64,000 bases of DNA from Thermaurantiacus tibetensis (GCF_015354055.1 NZ_JACHTM010000005.1:1-64000); one strand, 5' to 3'; positions 39,411-48,570 are shown, numbered from the stretch's first letter. The notes: generated from the letters alone by a model not told the origin. Program-made: numbers and translations.

Positions 39411-41668
39411 TGCCGGTCGGCAGCGCCAGGGAGATCCTCCGCCGTCTCCATGACGTGATGGCGGCGCGCACCCCGGCGCAGGCCAAGCTCGACGAGGTGA
39501 CCCGGATCGTCGCCGCCGAACTCGGCTCGGAGGTGGCGTCCATCTACCTCGTGAAGGACGGCGCGCTCGAGCTCTTCGCCACCCATGGCCTGAAGCAGGA
39601 GGCGGTGCACGTCACCCGGCTTGGAATCGGCCAGGGGCTCGTCGGCACCATCGCCGAGACCCGCGCGCCCCTCAACCTCGCCGAGGCCTCGTCTCACCCG
39701 CGCTTTGCCTACCGCCCGGAAACCGGCGAGGAGCGGTTCCACAGCTTCGCCGGCGTGCCCATCATCCGCCGCGAGGCGGTCATCGGCGTGCTCGCCGTCC
39801 AGCACGTCCAGCCCCGCGCCTACGACGAGTTCGAGATCGAGGCGCTGCAGACGGTTGCCATGGTGCTGGCGGAGCTGATTGCCGCCTCGGGCCTCGGTGC
39901 GGAGCCGGCCGCCGCGCCGCGCCCGCGCGAGACCGCCGCGCTCAGGCTGCCCGGCCTGAGGCTGGTGGACGGCGTCGCCCGCGGCGTGGCCGTGTTCCAC
40001 CAGCCGCGGGTCAGGATCGAGCGCACCGTCGCCGACGATGTCGAGGCCGAGCGGCGGCGGCTCGAGGCGGGTTTCCGGGCGCTGCGCGAGCAGGTGGACG
40101 CGATGGTCCGGCAGGCCGAGTTCGCGGGGCCGGGCGACCACGACGAGATCCTCGAGACTTACAAGATGTTCGCCTTCGACGAGGGCTGGGCGCGGCGGAT
40201 CCACGATGCCGTCGAGGGCGGGCTGACGGCCGAGGCGGCGATCGAGACCGTCGCCCAGGCGCAGCGGATCCGCATGGCGGGCTCGAGCGATCCCTATCTG
40301 GCCGAGCGGCTGCACGACCTCGACGATCTCTCGAACCGGCTCATCCGCATCATCTCGGGCAAGCTCGGCACTGCGGCGCGCCTCGGCCTCAAGGAAGACA
40401 TGATCCTCATTGCCCGCAACCTCGGGCCTGCCGAGCTCCTCGAGTATGACCGGCGGTATCTGAAGGGCGTGGCGCTCGAGGAAGGCTCCTTGACGGCGCA
40501 CGTCACCATCATCGCCCGTGCCATGGGCGTGCCCATGGTCGGCCGCATCCAGCGGCTCAGGGACCAGGTGGCCGAGGGGGACCCGCTCATTCTCGACGCA
40601 GGCGCCGGCGCCCTGTTCGTGCGGCCGCAGGCGAGCGTGGTGCGCAACTACGAGGAGCAGGCCGCGCTGCGCGCCCGGCGCCAGGCGGGCTTCGAGGCCC
40701 TGCGCGACCTGCCCGCCGTCAGCCGCGACGGGATCCGCGTCAGCCTCTTCATCAACGCCGGGCTCCGCAGCGATCTGCCGGCGCTTGCGCTGACCAATGC
40801 CGACGGGATCGGCCTGTTCCGCACGGAGTTCCAGTTCCTCGTCTCGGCCACCCTGCCGCGCAAGGAGCGACAGATCGCGCTCTACCGCGACGTGCTCGAT
40901 GCGGCCGGCGACCGGCCGGTCATCTTCCGTACCGTCGACATCGGCGGCGACAAGGCGGTGCCCTACATCTCGGCGCGCGAGGGCGGCGAGGAGAACCCGG
41001 CCATGGGCTGGCGGGCGCTGCGCCTCGCGCTCGAGCGCAAGGGCCTTCTCACCGTCCAGGCCCGGGCGCTTCTCGAGGCCGCGGCGGGCCGCGAGCTCAA
41101 CCTCATGTTCCCGATGATCGCCGAGGCCTGGGAGTTCGCCGAGGCCAAGGCGGTGGTGGAGGCCGCGCGCGCCGCGATGGCCGTCCGCGGCCGGCCGCTT
41201 CCCTCCGCCGTGCGCTACGGCGCCATGCTCGAGGTGCCGGCGCTCGGCGAGACGCTCGACGAGCTCCTCCCGATGGTCGACTTCCTGTCGATCGGCACCA
41301 ACGACCTCGTCCAGTTCCTCCTCGCGGCCGACCGCGGCAACCCCAAGCTTGCCGCCCGCTACGACTGGCTCTCGCGCGGGGTGCTCCGCTACCTCGCCCG
41401 GGTGGTCCGCGCGGCCGAAGAGCGGGGCGTCACGGTGACGGTCTGCGGCGAGATGGGCGGCCGGCCCCTCGAGGCGCTCGCCCTGCTCGCGATCGGGGTG
41501 CGCCGGCTCTCCATCACGCCGGCCGGCATCGGCCCGGTCAAGGCCATGGTGCGCTCGGCAGAGCTTGCGCCCATTGCCGCGAAGATGGCGCTGTGGCTGG
41601 ACACGCCGGGGGCCGACATCCGCGCCGCGCTGTCGGCCGAGGTTGCGGCGCGCGGCATCGACGTCTGA
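39410..41668 (+). CDS. ptsP: PTS-Ntr enzyme I (phosphoenolpyruvate-protein phosphotransferase)
   Basis: A 752-residue EI-Ntr. The N-terminal GAF domain (about 1-165) has LGIGQGLVGTIAETRAPLNL and FHSFAGVPIIRREAVIGVLA. The PEP-utilising part has the phospho-histidine His364 in GSLTAHVTIIARAMGVPM, the PEP-binding TNADGIGLFRTEFQF, and the C-terminal TVTVCGEMGGRPLEAL cysteine motif. It starts the regulatory NPr/EIIA-Ntr phosphorelay that links nitrogen and carbon state to potassium and stress control; NPr and EIIA-Ntr are not in this window. Last gene of the lysC operon. Confidence 0.95.
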   Translation: MPVGSAREILRRLHDVMAARTPAQAKLDEVTRIVAAELGSEVASIYLVKDGALELFATHGLKQEAVHVTRLGIGQGLVGTIAETRAPLNLAEASSHPRFAYRPETGEERFHSFAGVPIIRREAVIGVLAVQHVQPRAYDEFEIEALQTVAMVLAELIAASGLGAEPAAAPRPRETAALRLPGLRLVDGVARGVAVFHQPRVRIERTVADDVEAERRRLEAGFRALREQVDAMVRQAEFAGPGDHDEILETYKMFAFDEGWARRIHDAVEGGLTAEAAIETVAQAQRIRMAGSSDPYLAERLHDLDDLSNRLIRIISGKLGTAARLGLKEDMILIARNLGPAELLEYDRRYLKGVALEEGSLTAHVTIIARAMGVPMVGRIQRLRDQVAEGDPLILDAGAGALFVRPQASVVRNYEEQAALRARRQAGFEALRDLPAVSRDGIRVSLFINAGLRSDLPALALTNADGIGLFRTEFQFLVSATLPRKERQIALYRDVLDAAGDRPVIFRTVDIGGDKAVPYISAREGGEENPAMGWRALRLALERKGLLTVQARALLEAAAGRELNLMFPMIAEAWEFAEAKAVVEAARAAMAVRGRPLPSAVRYGAMLEVPALGETLDELLPMVDFLSIGTNDLVQFLLAADRGNPKLAARYDWLSRGVLRYLARVVRAAEERGVTVTVCGEMGGRPLEALALLAIGVRRLSITPAGIGPVKAMVRSAELAPIAAKMALWLDTPGADIRAALSAEVAARGIDV

Positions 41669-41735
41669 TCCCGGGACACGGCGCGCCGCACCTGCATTGC
41701 ATCCCGGTCCCCTTCTTCCTATGAAGGCCAGTGCT

Positions 41736-41764
41736 GGCCACCCGTTCGCGGGTGGCCATTTTCC
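41736..41764 (+). terminator. Rho-independent terminator after ptsP
   Basis: GGCCACCCG-TTCG-CGGGTGGCC is a perfect 9-bp stem with the stable TTCG tetraloop, followed by ATTTTCC. It lies 68 bp after ptsP and 25 bp before trcR, separating the two units. Confidence 0.85.
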
Positions 41765-41788
41765 TGTCGACGCCCGAGGATCCTCGCG

Positions 41789-42484
41789 ATGGCTGCCCAC
41801 TCCCGCGCCGAACCGAACCGGACCCAGCCGCTCATGCCCCACGCGACCGCCACCTGGCTGGTCGAGAACACGGCTCTCACCTTCCAGCAGATCGCCGACT
41901 TCTGCGGCATCCACGTCCTCGAGGTGCAGGCCATCGCCGACGAGACCGCGGCCACCAAGCTCACCCCGCGTGACCCGGTGCGCGCCGGCGAGCTCGACAT
42001 GGCCGAGATCGAGAAGGGCCAGGCCGACCCCTCCTACCGGCTGAAAATCAAGCCCGGCCCGCAGCCGCAGCGGCGCACCTCCGGTCCGCGCTACACGCCG
42101 GTCGCCAAGCGGCAGGACAAGCCCGACGGGATCATGTGGATCATCCGCAACCATCCCGAGATCACGGATGCCCAGATCGCGAAGCTCATCGGCACCACCA
42201 AGGCGACGATTGCGGCCATCCGCAACCGCGAGCACTGGAACATCGCCAACATCACGCCGAAGGACCCGGTGACGCTCGGCCTCTGCTCGCAGCGCGAGCT
42301 CGACGCGCTGGTCGCGAAGGCGGCGAAGAAGGCCGGCATCGAGCCGGAACAGGACACCCGCCTCGGCACCGACCGGGCGGCGATGCTCGAGCAGCTCCGG
42401 CGCGAACGCGAAGCGCAGGCAGCAGCTGCCGAGACGGCCGACGAAGGTCAGCCGCTTGACCCGGACCGGCTGTTCCGCGCGTGA
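41789..42484 (+). CDS. trcR: Cell-cycle transcriptional regulator TrcR (DUF1013)
   Basis: A 231-residue DUF1013 protein, a family restricted to alphaproteobacteria. TrcR binds DNA and RNA polymerase and supports transcription of cell-cycle genes. Visible blocks are TATWLVENTALTFQQIADFC, GIHVLEVQAIADE and, centrally, ITDAQIAKLIGTTKATIAAI, which reads as a helix-turn-helix, followed by REHWNIANITPKDPVTLGLC. The C-terminal 50 residues are charged and low in conservation. It follows a strong terminator, so it has its own promoter. Confidence 0.92.
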   Translation: MAAHSRAEPNRTQPLMPHATATWLVENTALTFQQIADFCGIHVLEVQAIADETAATKLTPRDPVRAGELDMAEIEKGQADPSYRLKIKPGPQPQRRTSGPRYTPVAKRQDKPDGIMWIIRNHPEITDAQIAKLIGTTKATIAAIRNREHWNIANITPKDPVTLGLCSQRELDALVAKAAKKAGIEPEQDTRLGTDRAAMLEQLRREREAQAAAAETADEGQPLDPDRLFRA

Positions 42485-42497
42485 GCGTCTCCGCCCC

Positions 42498-43601
42498 GTG
42501 AGCCCCGCCAGCCCACTGCCGCGCGTGCCGCTCGAGCGGCGCGGGCTGGTCTATCCCTACGGCATGGCCCGGCCGGCCGACGGCGCGCTTGCCGAGGTGG
42601 CGGAAGGCGTGTGGTGGCTGCGCATGCCGCTGCCGTTCAGCCTCGACCACATCAACCTCTGGCTGCTCGACGGCGGGGACCACTGGGTGGTGGTCGACAC
42701 CGGGGTCAACAGCCCGGCGGTTGCCGACCACTGGCGGGCGCTCCTTGCCGGGCCGCTTGCCGGCCGGCCGGTCGGGCGCATCCTCGTCACCCACTATCAC
42801 CCCGATCACATCGGCCTCGCCGGCTGGCTTTCGCGCAAGTGCCAGGCCCCGCTCCTCATGACCCGCGGCGAATTCATGCTCGCACGGGTGCTCACCCTCG
42901 ACGTCGCACCCGAGGTGCCCGCCGACGTCCTCGCCTTCTACGCGGCTGCCGGCTGGAGCGAGGAGCAGATCCGGCGGATGGAGGCGGCCGGCTGGGGCCG
43001 CTTCGCCCGCGGCGTCTCGCGGCTGCCGACCGGCTACCAACGCCTGCGCGACGGCGACCGGCTCGACATCGGCGGGCGCAGCTGGACGGTTGTGGTGGGC
43101 TCCGGCCACAGCCCGGAACATGCCTGCCTGCACTGCCCGGAGGCGGGGCTCCTCATCTCAGGCGACCAGGTGCTGCCGCGAATCACCTCGAACGTCTCGG
43201 TCTACCCGACGGAACCGGAGGCCGACCCGCTCGGCGACTGGCTCGACAGCCTCGCCCGTCTGCGGGAGCTGCCGGAGGAGACCCTGGTGCTCCCGGCCCA
43301 CAACGAGCCGTTCCTCGGGCTCCACCGGCGGATCGACCAGCTCGAGCGCGACCACCACGACAAGCTCGACCGCCTGGCGGCGATGCTTGCCGAGCCGCGC
43401 ACGGTCACGGCCTGCTTCCCGGCGCTGTTCGGCCGCGCGATCGCGACCGACGAGCTGCAGATGGCAACCGGCGAGGCCCTCGCCCACCTGGCCTGGCTCG
43501 TGCGCCGCGGCCGTGCCGAGGTCGAGGCGGAGGGTTCCGTGAGGCGCTATCGCGCGCGGGACGCGCGGGTGCCGGTGTCGCGGCCGACTGCCGCATCTTG
43601 A
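42498..43601 (+). CDS. Metallo-beta-lactamase-fold hydrolase
   Basis: A 367-residue MBL-fold protein. The metal motif is THYHPDHIGLAGWL with His99, His101, Asp103 and His104. Further ligands are in GSGHSPEHACLHC, LISGDQVLPRITSN and LPAHNEPF. A C-terminal winged-helix-like segment (about 280-345) is typical of the LACTB2/glyoxalase-II-like branch. The natural substrate is unknown; a thioester or ester is likely. GTG at 42498 was chosen as start; the ATG of MARPADG further in is an alternative. It lies 13 bp after trcR, likely cotranscribed, and is followed by a strong terminator. Confidence 0.88.
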   Translation: MSPASPLPRVPLERRGLVYPYGMARPADGALAEVAEGVWWLRMPLPFSLDHINLWLLDGGDHWVVVDTGVNSPAVADHWRALLAGPLAGRPVGRILVTHYHPDHIGLAGWLSRKCQAPLLMTRGEFMLARVLTLDVAPEVPADVLAFYAAAGWSEEQIRRMEAAGWGRFARGVSRLPTGYQRLRDGDRLDIGGRSWTVVVGSGHSPEHACLHCPEAGLLISGDQVLPRITSNVSVYPTEPEADPLGDWLDSLARLRELPEETLVLPAHNEPFLGLHRRIDQLERDHHDKLDRLAAMLAEPRTVTACFPALFGRAIATDELQMATGEALAHLAWLVRRGRAEVEAEGSVRRYRARDARVPVSRPTAAS

Positions 43602-43726
43602 TTTTCGCGCTCCGCCCCCGCATGTTCGGGGTGCGGGCCACGATGTCCCCCTTTCGTCGCCCGTGCGAGTGGCAGGCTGCCGCTGCATGCAGGCTTGGCA
43701 ACCTGACGCTCCCTCCCTGAACCCTG

Positions 43727-43758
43727 GCCGCTCGCGCGTGCGCGAGCGGCTCTTTTTT
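43727..43758 (+). terminator. Rho-independent terminator after the MBL hydrolase
   Basis: GCCGCTCGCG-CGTG-CGCGAGCGGC is a perfect 10-bp stem followed by TCTTTTTT on the plus strand. It ends 8 bp before the convergent Sel1/SPOR gene. The 125 bp between the MBL stop and the hairpin have no ORF and could be a long 3' UTR. Confidence 0.9.
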
Positions 43759-43766
43759 GAGGGGGA

Positions 43767-44720
43767 TCAGCCCCCTGTGACGAAGCAGGGCCGGCCGGTG
43801 GCAGCGAGGCGGCTGCAGAGCGCGGTAGCGTCCGCACGGTCGGCAAGCGGGCCGACCTGAAGGCGAACGAGGCCGCCGCGCGGTGCGTAGACCGGCGCCC
43901 GCCCCTCGAGAAGGTCGGCCGCCTGGGCAACGAGCGCGGCCCAGGCCGCCCGCGCGGCAGCCTCGCCGGTGTAGGCCCCCAGCTGGACGAACCACTGCCG
44001 TGGCTCGGCCCCCGGGCGCGCGGCGGGCGGAGCCGTCCGGCCAGGCGCGGGCGCAGGGGCCGCGCGCTCGGCGACCTCCTCGTCGTCGGCAACCGGTGCC
44101 GGACCGGCGGCCGGGGCCGCGGCGGGCCTTGGCGCCTCCACCAGCGCCACGGCCACCGGCCGGCCGGCGGCGAGCGCCGCTGCGGTCGCCTCGGCGCGGG
44201 CGCGTTCGTCCTCGGAGAGAAGGGCGGACATCCGCGCGACCTGCGGGCCGGCGAGCTCGAGGCCGAGCTGCTCGGCCCGGCGCACATAGGCAAGGCCGAG
44301 CACCGGGTTCCTGGGCGCGCCGTCGCCGGCGAAGGTGGCAAGCCCCAGCACGTAGGCGGCGCGGGCGTCGCCCCCGTCGGCCGCAGCGCGCAAGGGGGCG
44401 AGCGCCTCGGTCTTGCGCCCCATCTGGAAGAGGGTGATGCCAAGGTTGGCGGTGGCAGCCAGGTGGCCGCGCGCGCTCGCCCGGCGGTAGTGGTCGAGCG
44501 CGATGTCGAGGTTCATCGGCACGCCCCGGCCCAGCCGGTAGGCCTGGCCGAGGTTGAAGAGCGCGTCCGCGTCGCCCGCCGCGGCGGGGGCCTGCCAGGC
44601 GGCGACCGCGCCCGCGTGGTCGCCGGCGCGCCAGCGGCGCACGCCCTCGGCCGTGTCGGCGCCCGCCGGCGTCGCGAGCAGCAGCAGGCCGGCAACGCCA
44701 AGGGGCCTCAGCCGTGGCAT
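43767..44720 (-). CDS. Sel1-repeat and SPOR-domain exported protein
   Basis: A 317-residue secreted protein. The signal is VAGLLLLATPAGADT. Residues about 25-160 are Sel1-like helical repeats (ALFNLGQAYRLGRGVPMNLD, AALDHYRRASARGHLAATA-like, ARAAYVLGLATFAGDGAPRN). A long A/P-rich linker follows. The C-terminal SPOR domain (about 245-315: RQWFVQLGAYTGEAAARAAW to CFVTGG) binds denuded peptidoglycan at division sites in characterised proteins. The start at 44720 overlaps the end of the pyrC-like gene, placing it last in the pyrimidine operon, a cell-envelope gene in a nucleotide operon. Confidence 0.85.
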   Translation of the reverse strand: MPRLRPLGVAGLLLLATPAGADTAEGVRRWRAGDHAGAVAAWQAPAAAGDADALFNLGQAYRLGRGVPMNLDIALDHYRRASARGHLAATANLGITLFQMGRKTEALAPLRAAADGGDARAAYVLGLATFAGDGAPRNPVLGLAYVRRAEQLGLELAGPQVARMSALLSEDERARAEATAAALAAGRPVAVALVEAPRPAAAPAAGPAPVADDEEVAERAAPAPAPGRTAPPAARPGAEPRQWFVQLGAYTGEAAARAAWAALVAQAADLLEGRAPVYAPRGGLVRLQVGPLADRADATALCSRLAATGRPCFVTGG

Positions 44721-45970
44721 GGCACCTCGGGGGCGGAATGGAGGATTTCCCCGCCCTTGACGAGCAGCAGCACCCGCCCCTGGACGCCAAGCCCGTCGAA
44801 CGGCGTGTTGCCGGCAAGGCCGGGAAGCCTGTCGGACTCGACGCGCCAGGGGGCATCCGGGTCGAAAAGCAGCAGGTCTGCCGGCGCGTCCGGCTGAAGC
44901 CGGCCGCCGGGCAGGCCGAAGCGGCGCGCCGGCGCAAGCGTCACCGCGGCAACCAGGCGTTCGAGGGAAAGGAGGCCCTGGTGGACGAGCGAGAGGCCAA
45001 GCGGGAGCAGCAGGGCAGCTCCCGCATCGCCCGGCGCGGCCTCGGCGAAGGGCTGCCGCTTCTCGTCGGACGAGCGCGGGTCGTGGCGGCTTGCCAGCAT
45101 GTCGATGGTGCCGTCGGCAAGGGCGGCCACGACGGCCCGGCGGTCGGCGTCCGCGCGCAGCGGCGGCGAGAGCCGGGCGAAGCTGCGGTAGCCGGCGAGC
45201 GCTGCGTCGGAAAGGAGGCAGTAGGGCGGTGCAGTGGCGGCCGTCACGTCCTGCTCCGCGGCCTTGGCCGCCCGCACCAGCGCCACGCCCTCGGCGGTCG
45301 TCACGCAAGGGATGTGGAGCGGCGCGCCGGTCAGCGCGGCGAGGCGGAGGTCGCGGGCGATCGCGAGGGCCTCGGCCGCGGCAGGTGCCGCCGGCAGGCC
45401 GAGCCGGGTTGCCATATCGCCTTCGGTCGCAACCGTGCCGGCGACGAGCGCGGCATCCTCGGGGTGGGAAACGGTGACGAGGCCGAGGCCCCCGGCATAG
45501 CGCAGGAGGCGCAACATGACGGCGGTGTCGGCAATGCTGCCACGGCCCGTTGCCACACCGACGGCGCCGGCCGCCTGCATGAGCGCGAGGTCGGCGAGCT
45601 CGCGGCCCTCGAGGCGCCGGGTCGCTGCCGCCAGGGGGCGGACCCAGAGGCGCGGCTTGCCCAGCCGCTCCGCCCGCTCGACGAGCGCCGGGTCGTCGAG
45701 CGGCGGGGTCTGGTCGGGCATGAGCAGCATGGTGGCGATGCCGCCGGCCGTCGCTGCGGCGATGTCGGCGCGGAACACGCAGGAATCGATGAGTGCCGGT
45801 GCGAGGACATGCCCTCGCGCGTCGATCACCCGCGCCCCCTCTGGCGCGGCGAGGCCGGGCCCGAGGGCGGCAATCCGCCGCTCTCGGACGAGAAGGTCGC
45901 CGGCCACCAGGGTCCCCGCCTCAGGGTCGAGGAGGCGGGCGTTCGTGACGAGGAGGTCGGGTGGGGTCAT
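44708..45970 (-). CDS. Dihydroorotase-like protein without metal ligands (PyrC'/PyrX type)
   Basis: A 420-residue amidohydrolase-fold protein, clearly of the dihydroorotase class ([68 protein letters not shown]). The metal motif D-x-H-x-H is replaced: residues 62-66 read DSCVF, so both histidines are lost (Cys64, Phe66). The D-H-A-P-H motif before the EEK loop reads RHDPR, losing the aspartate. It should be catalytically dead, like the PyrC' subunit that scaffolds aspartate transcarbamoylase in Pseudomonas. The overlap with pyrB (ATGA) supports such a complex. A true dihydroorotase must be encoded elsewhere. Confidence 0.88.
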   Translation of the reverse strand: MTPPDLLVTNARLLDPEAGTLVAGDLLVRERRIAALGPGLAAPEGARVIDARGHVLAPALIDSCVFRADIAAATAGGIATMLLMPDQTPPLDDPALVERAERLGKPRLWVRPLAAATRRLEGRELADLALMQAAGAVGVATGRGSIADTAVMLRLLRYAGGLGLVTVSHPEDAALVAGTVATEGDMATRLGLPAAPAAAEALAIARDLRLAALTGAPLHIPCVTTAEGVALVRAAKAAEQDVTAATAPPYCLLSDAALAGYRSFARLSPPLRADADRRAVVAALADGTIDMLASRHDPRSSDEKRQPFAEAAPGDAGAALLLPLGLSLVHQGLLSLERLVAAVTLAPARRFGLPGGRLQPDAPADLLLFDPDAPWRVESDRLPGLAGNTPFDGLGVQGRVLLLVKGGEILHSAPEVPCHG

Positions 45971-46926
45971 GGCCGCTCCGCGCGGCGGGCGCGCGTCAGC
46001 AGGTCAAGGCAGGCCATGCGCACCGCCACCCCCATCTCCACCTGCTCGGTGATGGCGGAGCGCTGGATGTCGTCGGCAACGCTGGACGCGATCTCCACGC
46101 CCCGGTTCATGGGGCCGGGGTGCATCACGAGCACGTCGGGCGCGGCATGGGCGAGCCGCGCCTCGGTGAGCCCGAAGGTCGCGAAATACTCGCGCGTGGA
46201 GGGCACCCAGGCGCCGTCCATCCGCTCGAGCTGGAGTCTGAGCATCATGACGACGTCGGCGCCTGCGAGCCCCTCGTCCATCCGCGTGAACGGCCGGGCG
46301 CCAAGCCGCTCGACGCCATGGGGCATGAGCGTCGGCGGCGCGACCGCGCGCACCTCGGCGCCGAGGGCCGCAAGGAGGTGGAAGTTGGAGCGGGCCACGC
46401 GGCTGTGGAGGATGTCGCCGCAGATGGCGACCTTGAGCCCCTCGATCCGGCCCTTGCGGCGGCGGATGGTGAGCGCATCGAGCAGCGCCTGCGTCGGGTG
46501 CTCGTGGCGGCCATCTCCGGCATTGATGACGGGGCAGTCCACCTTCTCGGCGATGAGGGCCACCGCGCCCGAGCTTTCGTGGCGGATGACGATGACGTCG
46601 GGGCGCATGGCGTTGAGGGTGAGGGCGGTATCGAGCAGGGTCTCGCCCTTCTTGAGCGAGCTCTGGCTGGCGACCAGGTTGACGACGTCGGCGCCGAGCC
46701 GCTTGCCGGCGATCTCGAACGAGAGGAGGGTGCGGGTCGAAGCCTCGAAGAAGGCGTTGACCTGGGTGAGCCCGGCCAGCCGGTCGTCATGCTTGCGGGC
46801 GTGGCGCCCGGTCTCGACCCAGGCCTCGGCCTCGTCGAGAAGCTGGAGGATGTCGGCCCGGGACAGGCCCTCGATCGCGAGCAGGTGCCGGTGCGGGAAG
46901 GGCGCCGAGACCGTGGCGGAGGCCAT
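45967..46926 (-). CDS. pyrB: Aspartate carbamoyltransferase catalytic subunit
   Basis: A 319-residue transcarbamoylase joining carbamoyl phosphate and aspartate, the committed step of pyrimidine synthesis. The carbamoyl-phosphate site is [32 protein letters not shown] and [12 protein letters not shown] are also conserved. No PyrI regulatory chain is encoded nearby; the class with an inactive dihydroorotase partner does not need one. The start at 46926 matches the family, and the frame continues upstream only as a shadow of the resolvase gene. Confidence 0.96.
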   Translation of the reverse strand: MASATVSAPFPHRHLLAIEGLSRADILQLLDEAEAWVETGRHARKHDDRLAGLTQVNAFFEASTRTLLSFEIAGKRLGADVVNLVASQSSLKKGETLLDTALTLNAMRPDVIVIRHESSGAVALIAEKVDCPVINAGDGRHEHPTQALLDALTIRRRKGRIEGLKVAICGDILHSRVARSNFHLLAALGAEVRAVAPPTLMPHGVERLGARPFTRMDEGLAGADVVMMLRLQLERMDGAWVPSTREYFATFGLTEARLAHAAPDVLVMHPGPMNRGVEIASSVADDIQRSAITEQVEMGVAVRMACLDLLTRARRAERP

Positions 46927-46936
46927 GGCCCGGGTC

Positions 46937-47440
46937 CTACCCTTGGCCCCCCTCGGCTTCAAGGCGGGTGAGGCGCCGGCAGGCCCCCTCGAGGATCCAG
47001 GCGGCGGCAAGCCGGTCGACTGCGGCTGCGCGCTTCGCCCGGCTGAGGTCTGCGTCCAGCATGTCGCGGGTGACGGCGGCGGTCGACCAGCGCTCGTCCC
47101 AGAGGAGCACGGGAAGGCCCGAGGCGGCCGCGATGTTGCGCGCCTGCGCGCGGACCGAGCGGGCGCGGTCCCCCTCGCGGCCGTCGAGGTGGACGGGAAG
47201 CCCGACGACGACGCCGACCACCTGCTCGGCGGCAAGACGCGCGGTGAGCGCTGCGAGGTCGGCGGCGGGCCGGCGGCGGGCGAGCGTCTCGCGCGGGCTG
47301 ACGAAGGCGCGGTCCGCAGTCGAGGTGGCGATGCCGATGGTCTTCGTGCCGATGTCGAGCCCGGCAAGGCGGCCGCTCGGCGCCGCGGCGGCGAAGGCGG
47401 CGGGGTCGGCGGTGACGAGAGGCGGGGGCCCGGCGCTCAG
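46937..47440 (-). CDS. ruvX: Pre-16S rRNA nuclease/Holliday junction resolvase-like YqgF
   Basis: A 167-residue RNase H-like protein that trims 16S rRNA precursors in E. coli. Motifs are [16 protein letters not shown] (first Asp), [20 protein letters not shown] and [17 protein letters not shown], with a final Asp in [13 protein letters not shown]. No ATG, GTG or TTG gives the family N-terminus. The best start is CTG at 47440, which overlaps the stop of the DUF3089 gene as CTGA and has GAAGGA 10 bp upstream, yielding (M)[15 protein letters not shown]. The start is uncertain; the gene itself is not. Confidence 0.85.
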   Translation of the reverse strand: MSAGPPPLVTADPAAFAAAAPSGRLAGLDIGTKTIGIATSTADRAFVSPRETLARRRPAADLAALTARLAAEQVVGVVVGLPVHLDGREGDRARSVRAQARNIAAASGLPVLLWDERWSTAAVTRDMLDADLSRAKRAAAVDRLAAAWILEGACRRLTRLEAEGGQG

Positions 47441-48570
47441 CCCTCGAGGTCCTTCAGCGTGCGCGCGGCGTGCGCCATGAGCCGGGCCTCGGCATCCGCG
47501 CGCACCGCCGCCCAGAAGAGGTTGATGTCGTAGACGTGGAAGTTGCCGCCGGGCAGGACGAAGCGGCCGAAGTCGCGCGGGGCGGGCTCGAGGAGGAGGA
47601 GGCCCGTGGCATCGCAGCGCGCGCCGACCAGCCGCGGGAGAAGCTCCCGCTCCTTGAGGGCCCCGGGGTTCGCCTCGGCGGCCACCGCTGGGCCGGCGCG
47701 TCCCGGCGGGGCCGCCGCGCCGTCGAGCGGGTTGACGCAGACCATCGGTTCCGTGCCGAACGGGGCGCCATCGAGGCGCTGGACGCGCGCGACGCCCTCG
47801 AGGAAGCCTTCGAGGTCGCCGTCGGCCGCGAAGCTCTGCCACGAAAGGAGACATCCGGCCTGCTCGCGGCCCGCGCAGGCCGGAACCCCGAGGCGGGGGA
47901 GGTCCGCCTCCCAGGCGACCGGCCAGCCGACGGCGTAGACGGCGACCACGCGGTCAGCGAGCGGGGTTCCCCGGACCCGGTCGGCGACGAGGCGGAGCAG
48001 GTGGCGGGCGCCCTGGCTGTGGCCGGCGAGGATGAGCGGCCGGTCTGCCGGCTGGGCAGCGACGAAGGCGTCGAAGGCAGCCGCCACGTCCGCGTAGGCA
48101 AGGTCGAGCGCCTTCTCGGCATCGGGCGAGGCCTTCAGGAAGGTGCCGAAGGTGGCCTGCCGGTAGCGCGGTACCCAGAGGCTCGCGATCCCGTTGAAGA
48201 CGCTTGCCTGCGCTGCGACGTAGCGGTCGAGGAGCGCGTTGGTCTCGGCGTCGTCGAGGGGAGCGTTCCAGCGGCTGCGCGCGAAGAAGGCGGTGGGCGG
48301 CACGAAGAAGGCCGCGGCCGCGGGCGCGGGCGCCGGCCGGTAGCCCTCGGGCACGAACAGCGCCGGGTTGCCGGGAATGTCGGGCCGGGCGATCCACGCC
48401 GAGGCCTCGGCGTAGCGCGGCGCGGGCGCCTGCGGGCTTTCGGCGAAAGGCAGGGTGGGGGCGAGCGCGAAGGTCACGAGGCGCTGGCCGGCCAGCCGCC
48501 AGACGATGGCGAGCGCCAGCACGAGCGTCGCGACGACGGCCACGACGACGAGGAACCGGCGCGCCATCAT
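47437..48570 (-). CDS. DUF3089 alpha/beta-hydrolase, membrane-anchored
   Basis: A 377-residue protein with an N-terminal membrane helix or uncleaved signal (FLVVVAVVATLVLALAIVW) and a DUF3089 alpha/beta-hydrolase domain. The nucleophile elbow is AGHSQG with Ser185; upstream ARSRWNAPLDDAETNALLDR and VFNGIASLWVPRYRQATFG are typical of the family. The C-terminal FHVYDINLFWAAVRADAEAR holds a likely acid/His region. Substrate unknown; an envelope lipid or ester is reasonable. Its start overlaps the sterol desaturase-like gene (ATGA). Confidence 0.88.
   Translation of the reverse strand: MMARRFLVVVAVVATLVLALAIVWRLAGQRLVTFALAPTLPFAESPQAPAPRYAEASAWIARPDIPGNPALFVPEGYRPAPAPAAAAFFVPPTAFFARSRWNAPLDDAETNALLDRYVAAQASVFNGIASLWVPRYRQATFGTFLKASPDAEKALDLAYADVAAAFDAFVAAQPADRPLILAGHSQGARHLLRLVADRVRGTPLADRVVAVYAVGWPVAWEADLPRLGVPACAGREQAGCLLSWQSFAADGDLEGFLEGVARVQRLDGAPFGTEPMVCVNPLDGAAAPPGRAGPAVAAEANPGALKERELLPRLVGARCDATGLLLLEPAPRDFGRFVLPGGNFHVYDINLFWAAVRADAEARLMAHAARTLKDLEG

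Noticed and set aside
38318-42235. Very long open frame (about 1300 codons) on the minus strand opposite lysC, NMO and ptsP
   Set aside because: It lies entirely opposite three well-conserved genes, has low-complexity His/Arg/Asp-rich composition and no domain; it is a by-product of high GC content and codon bias.
43540-43650. Small basic protein on the minus strand starting GTG with an AAGGGGG site (ARTPNMRGRSAKIKMRQS)
   Set aside because: Most of it lies antisense to the end of the MBL hydrolase gene and no family was recognised; the purine-rich site alone is weak evidence.
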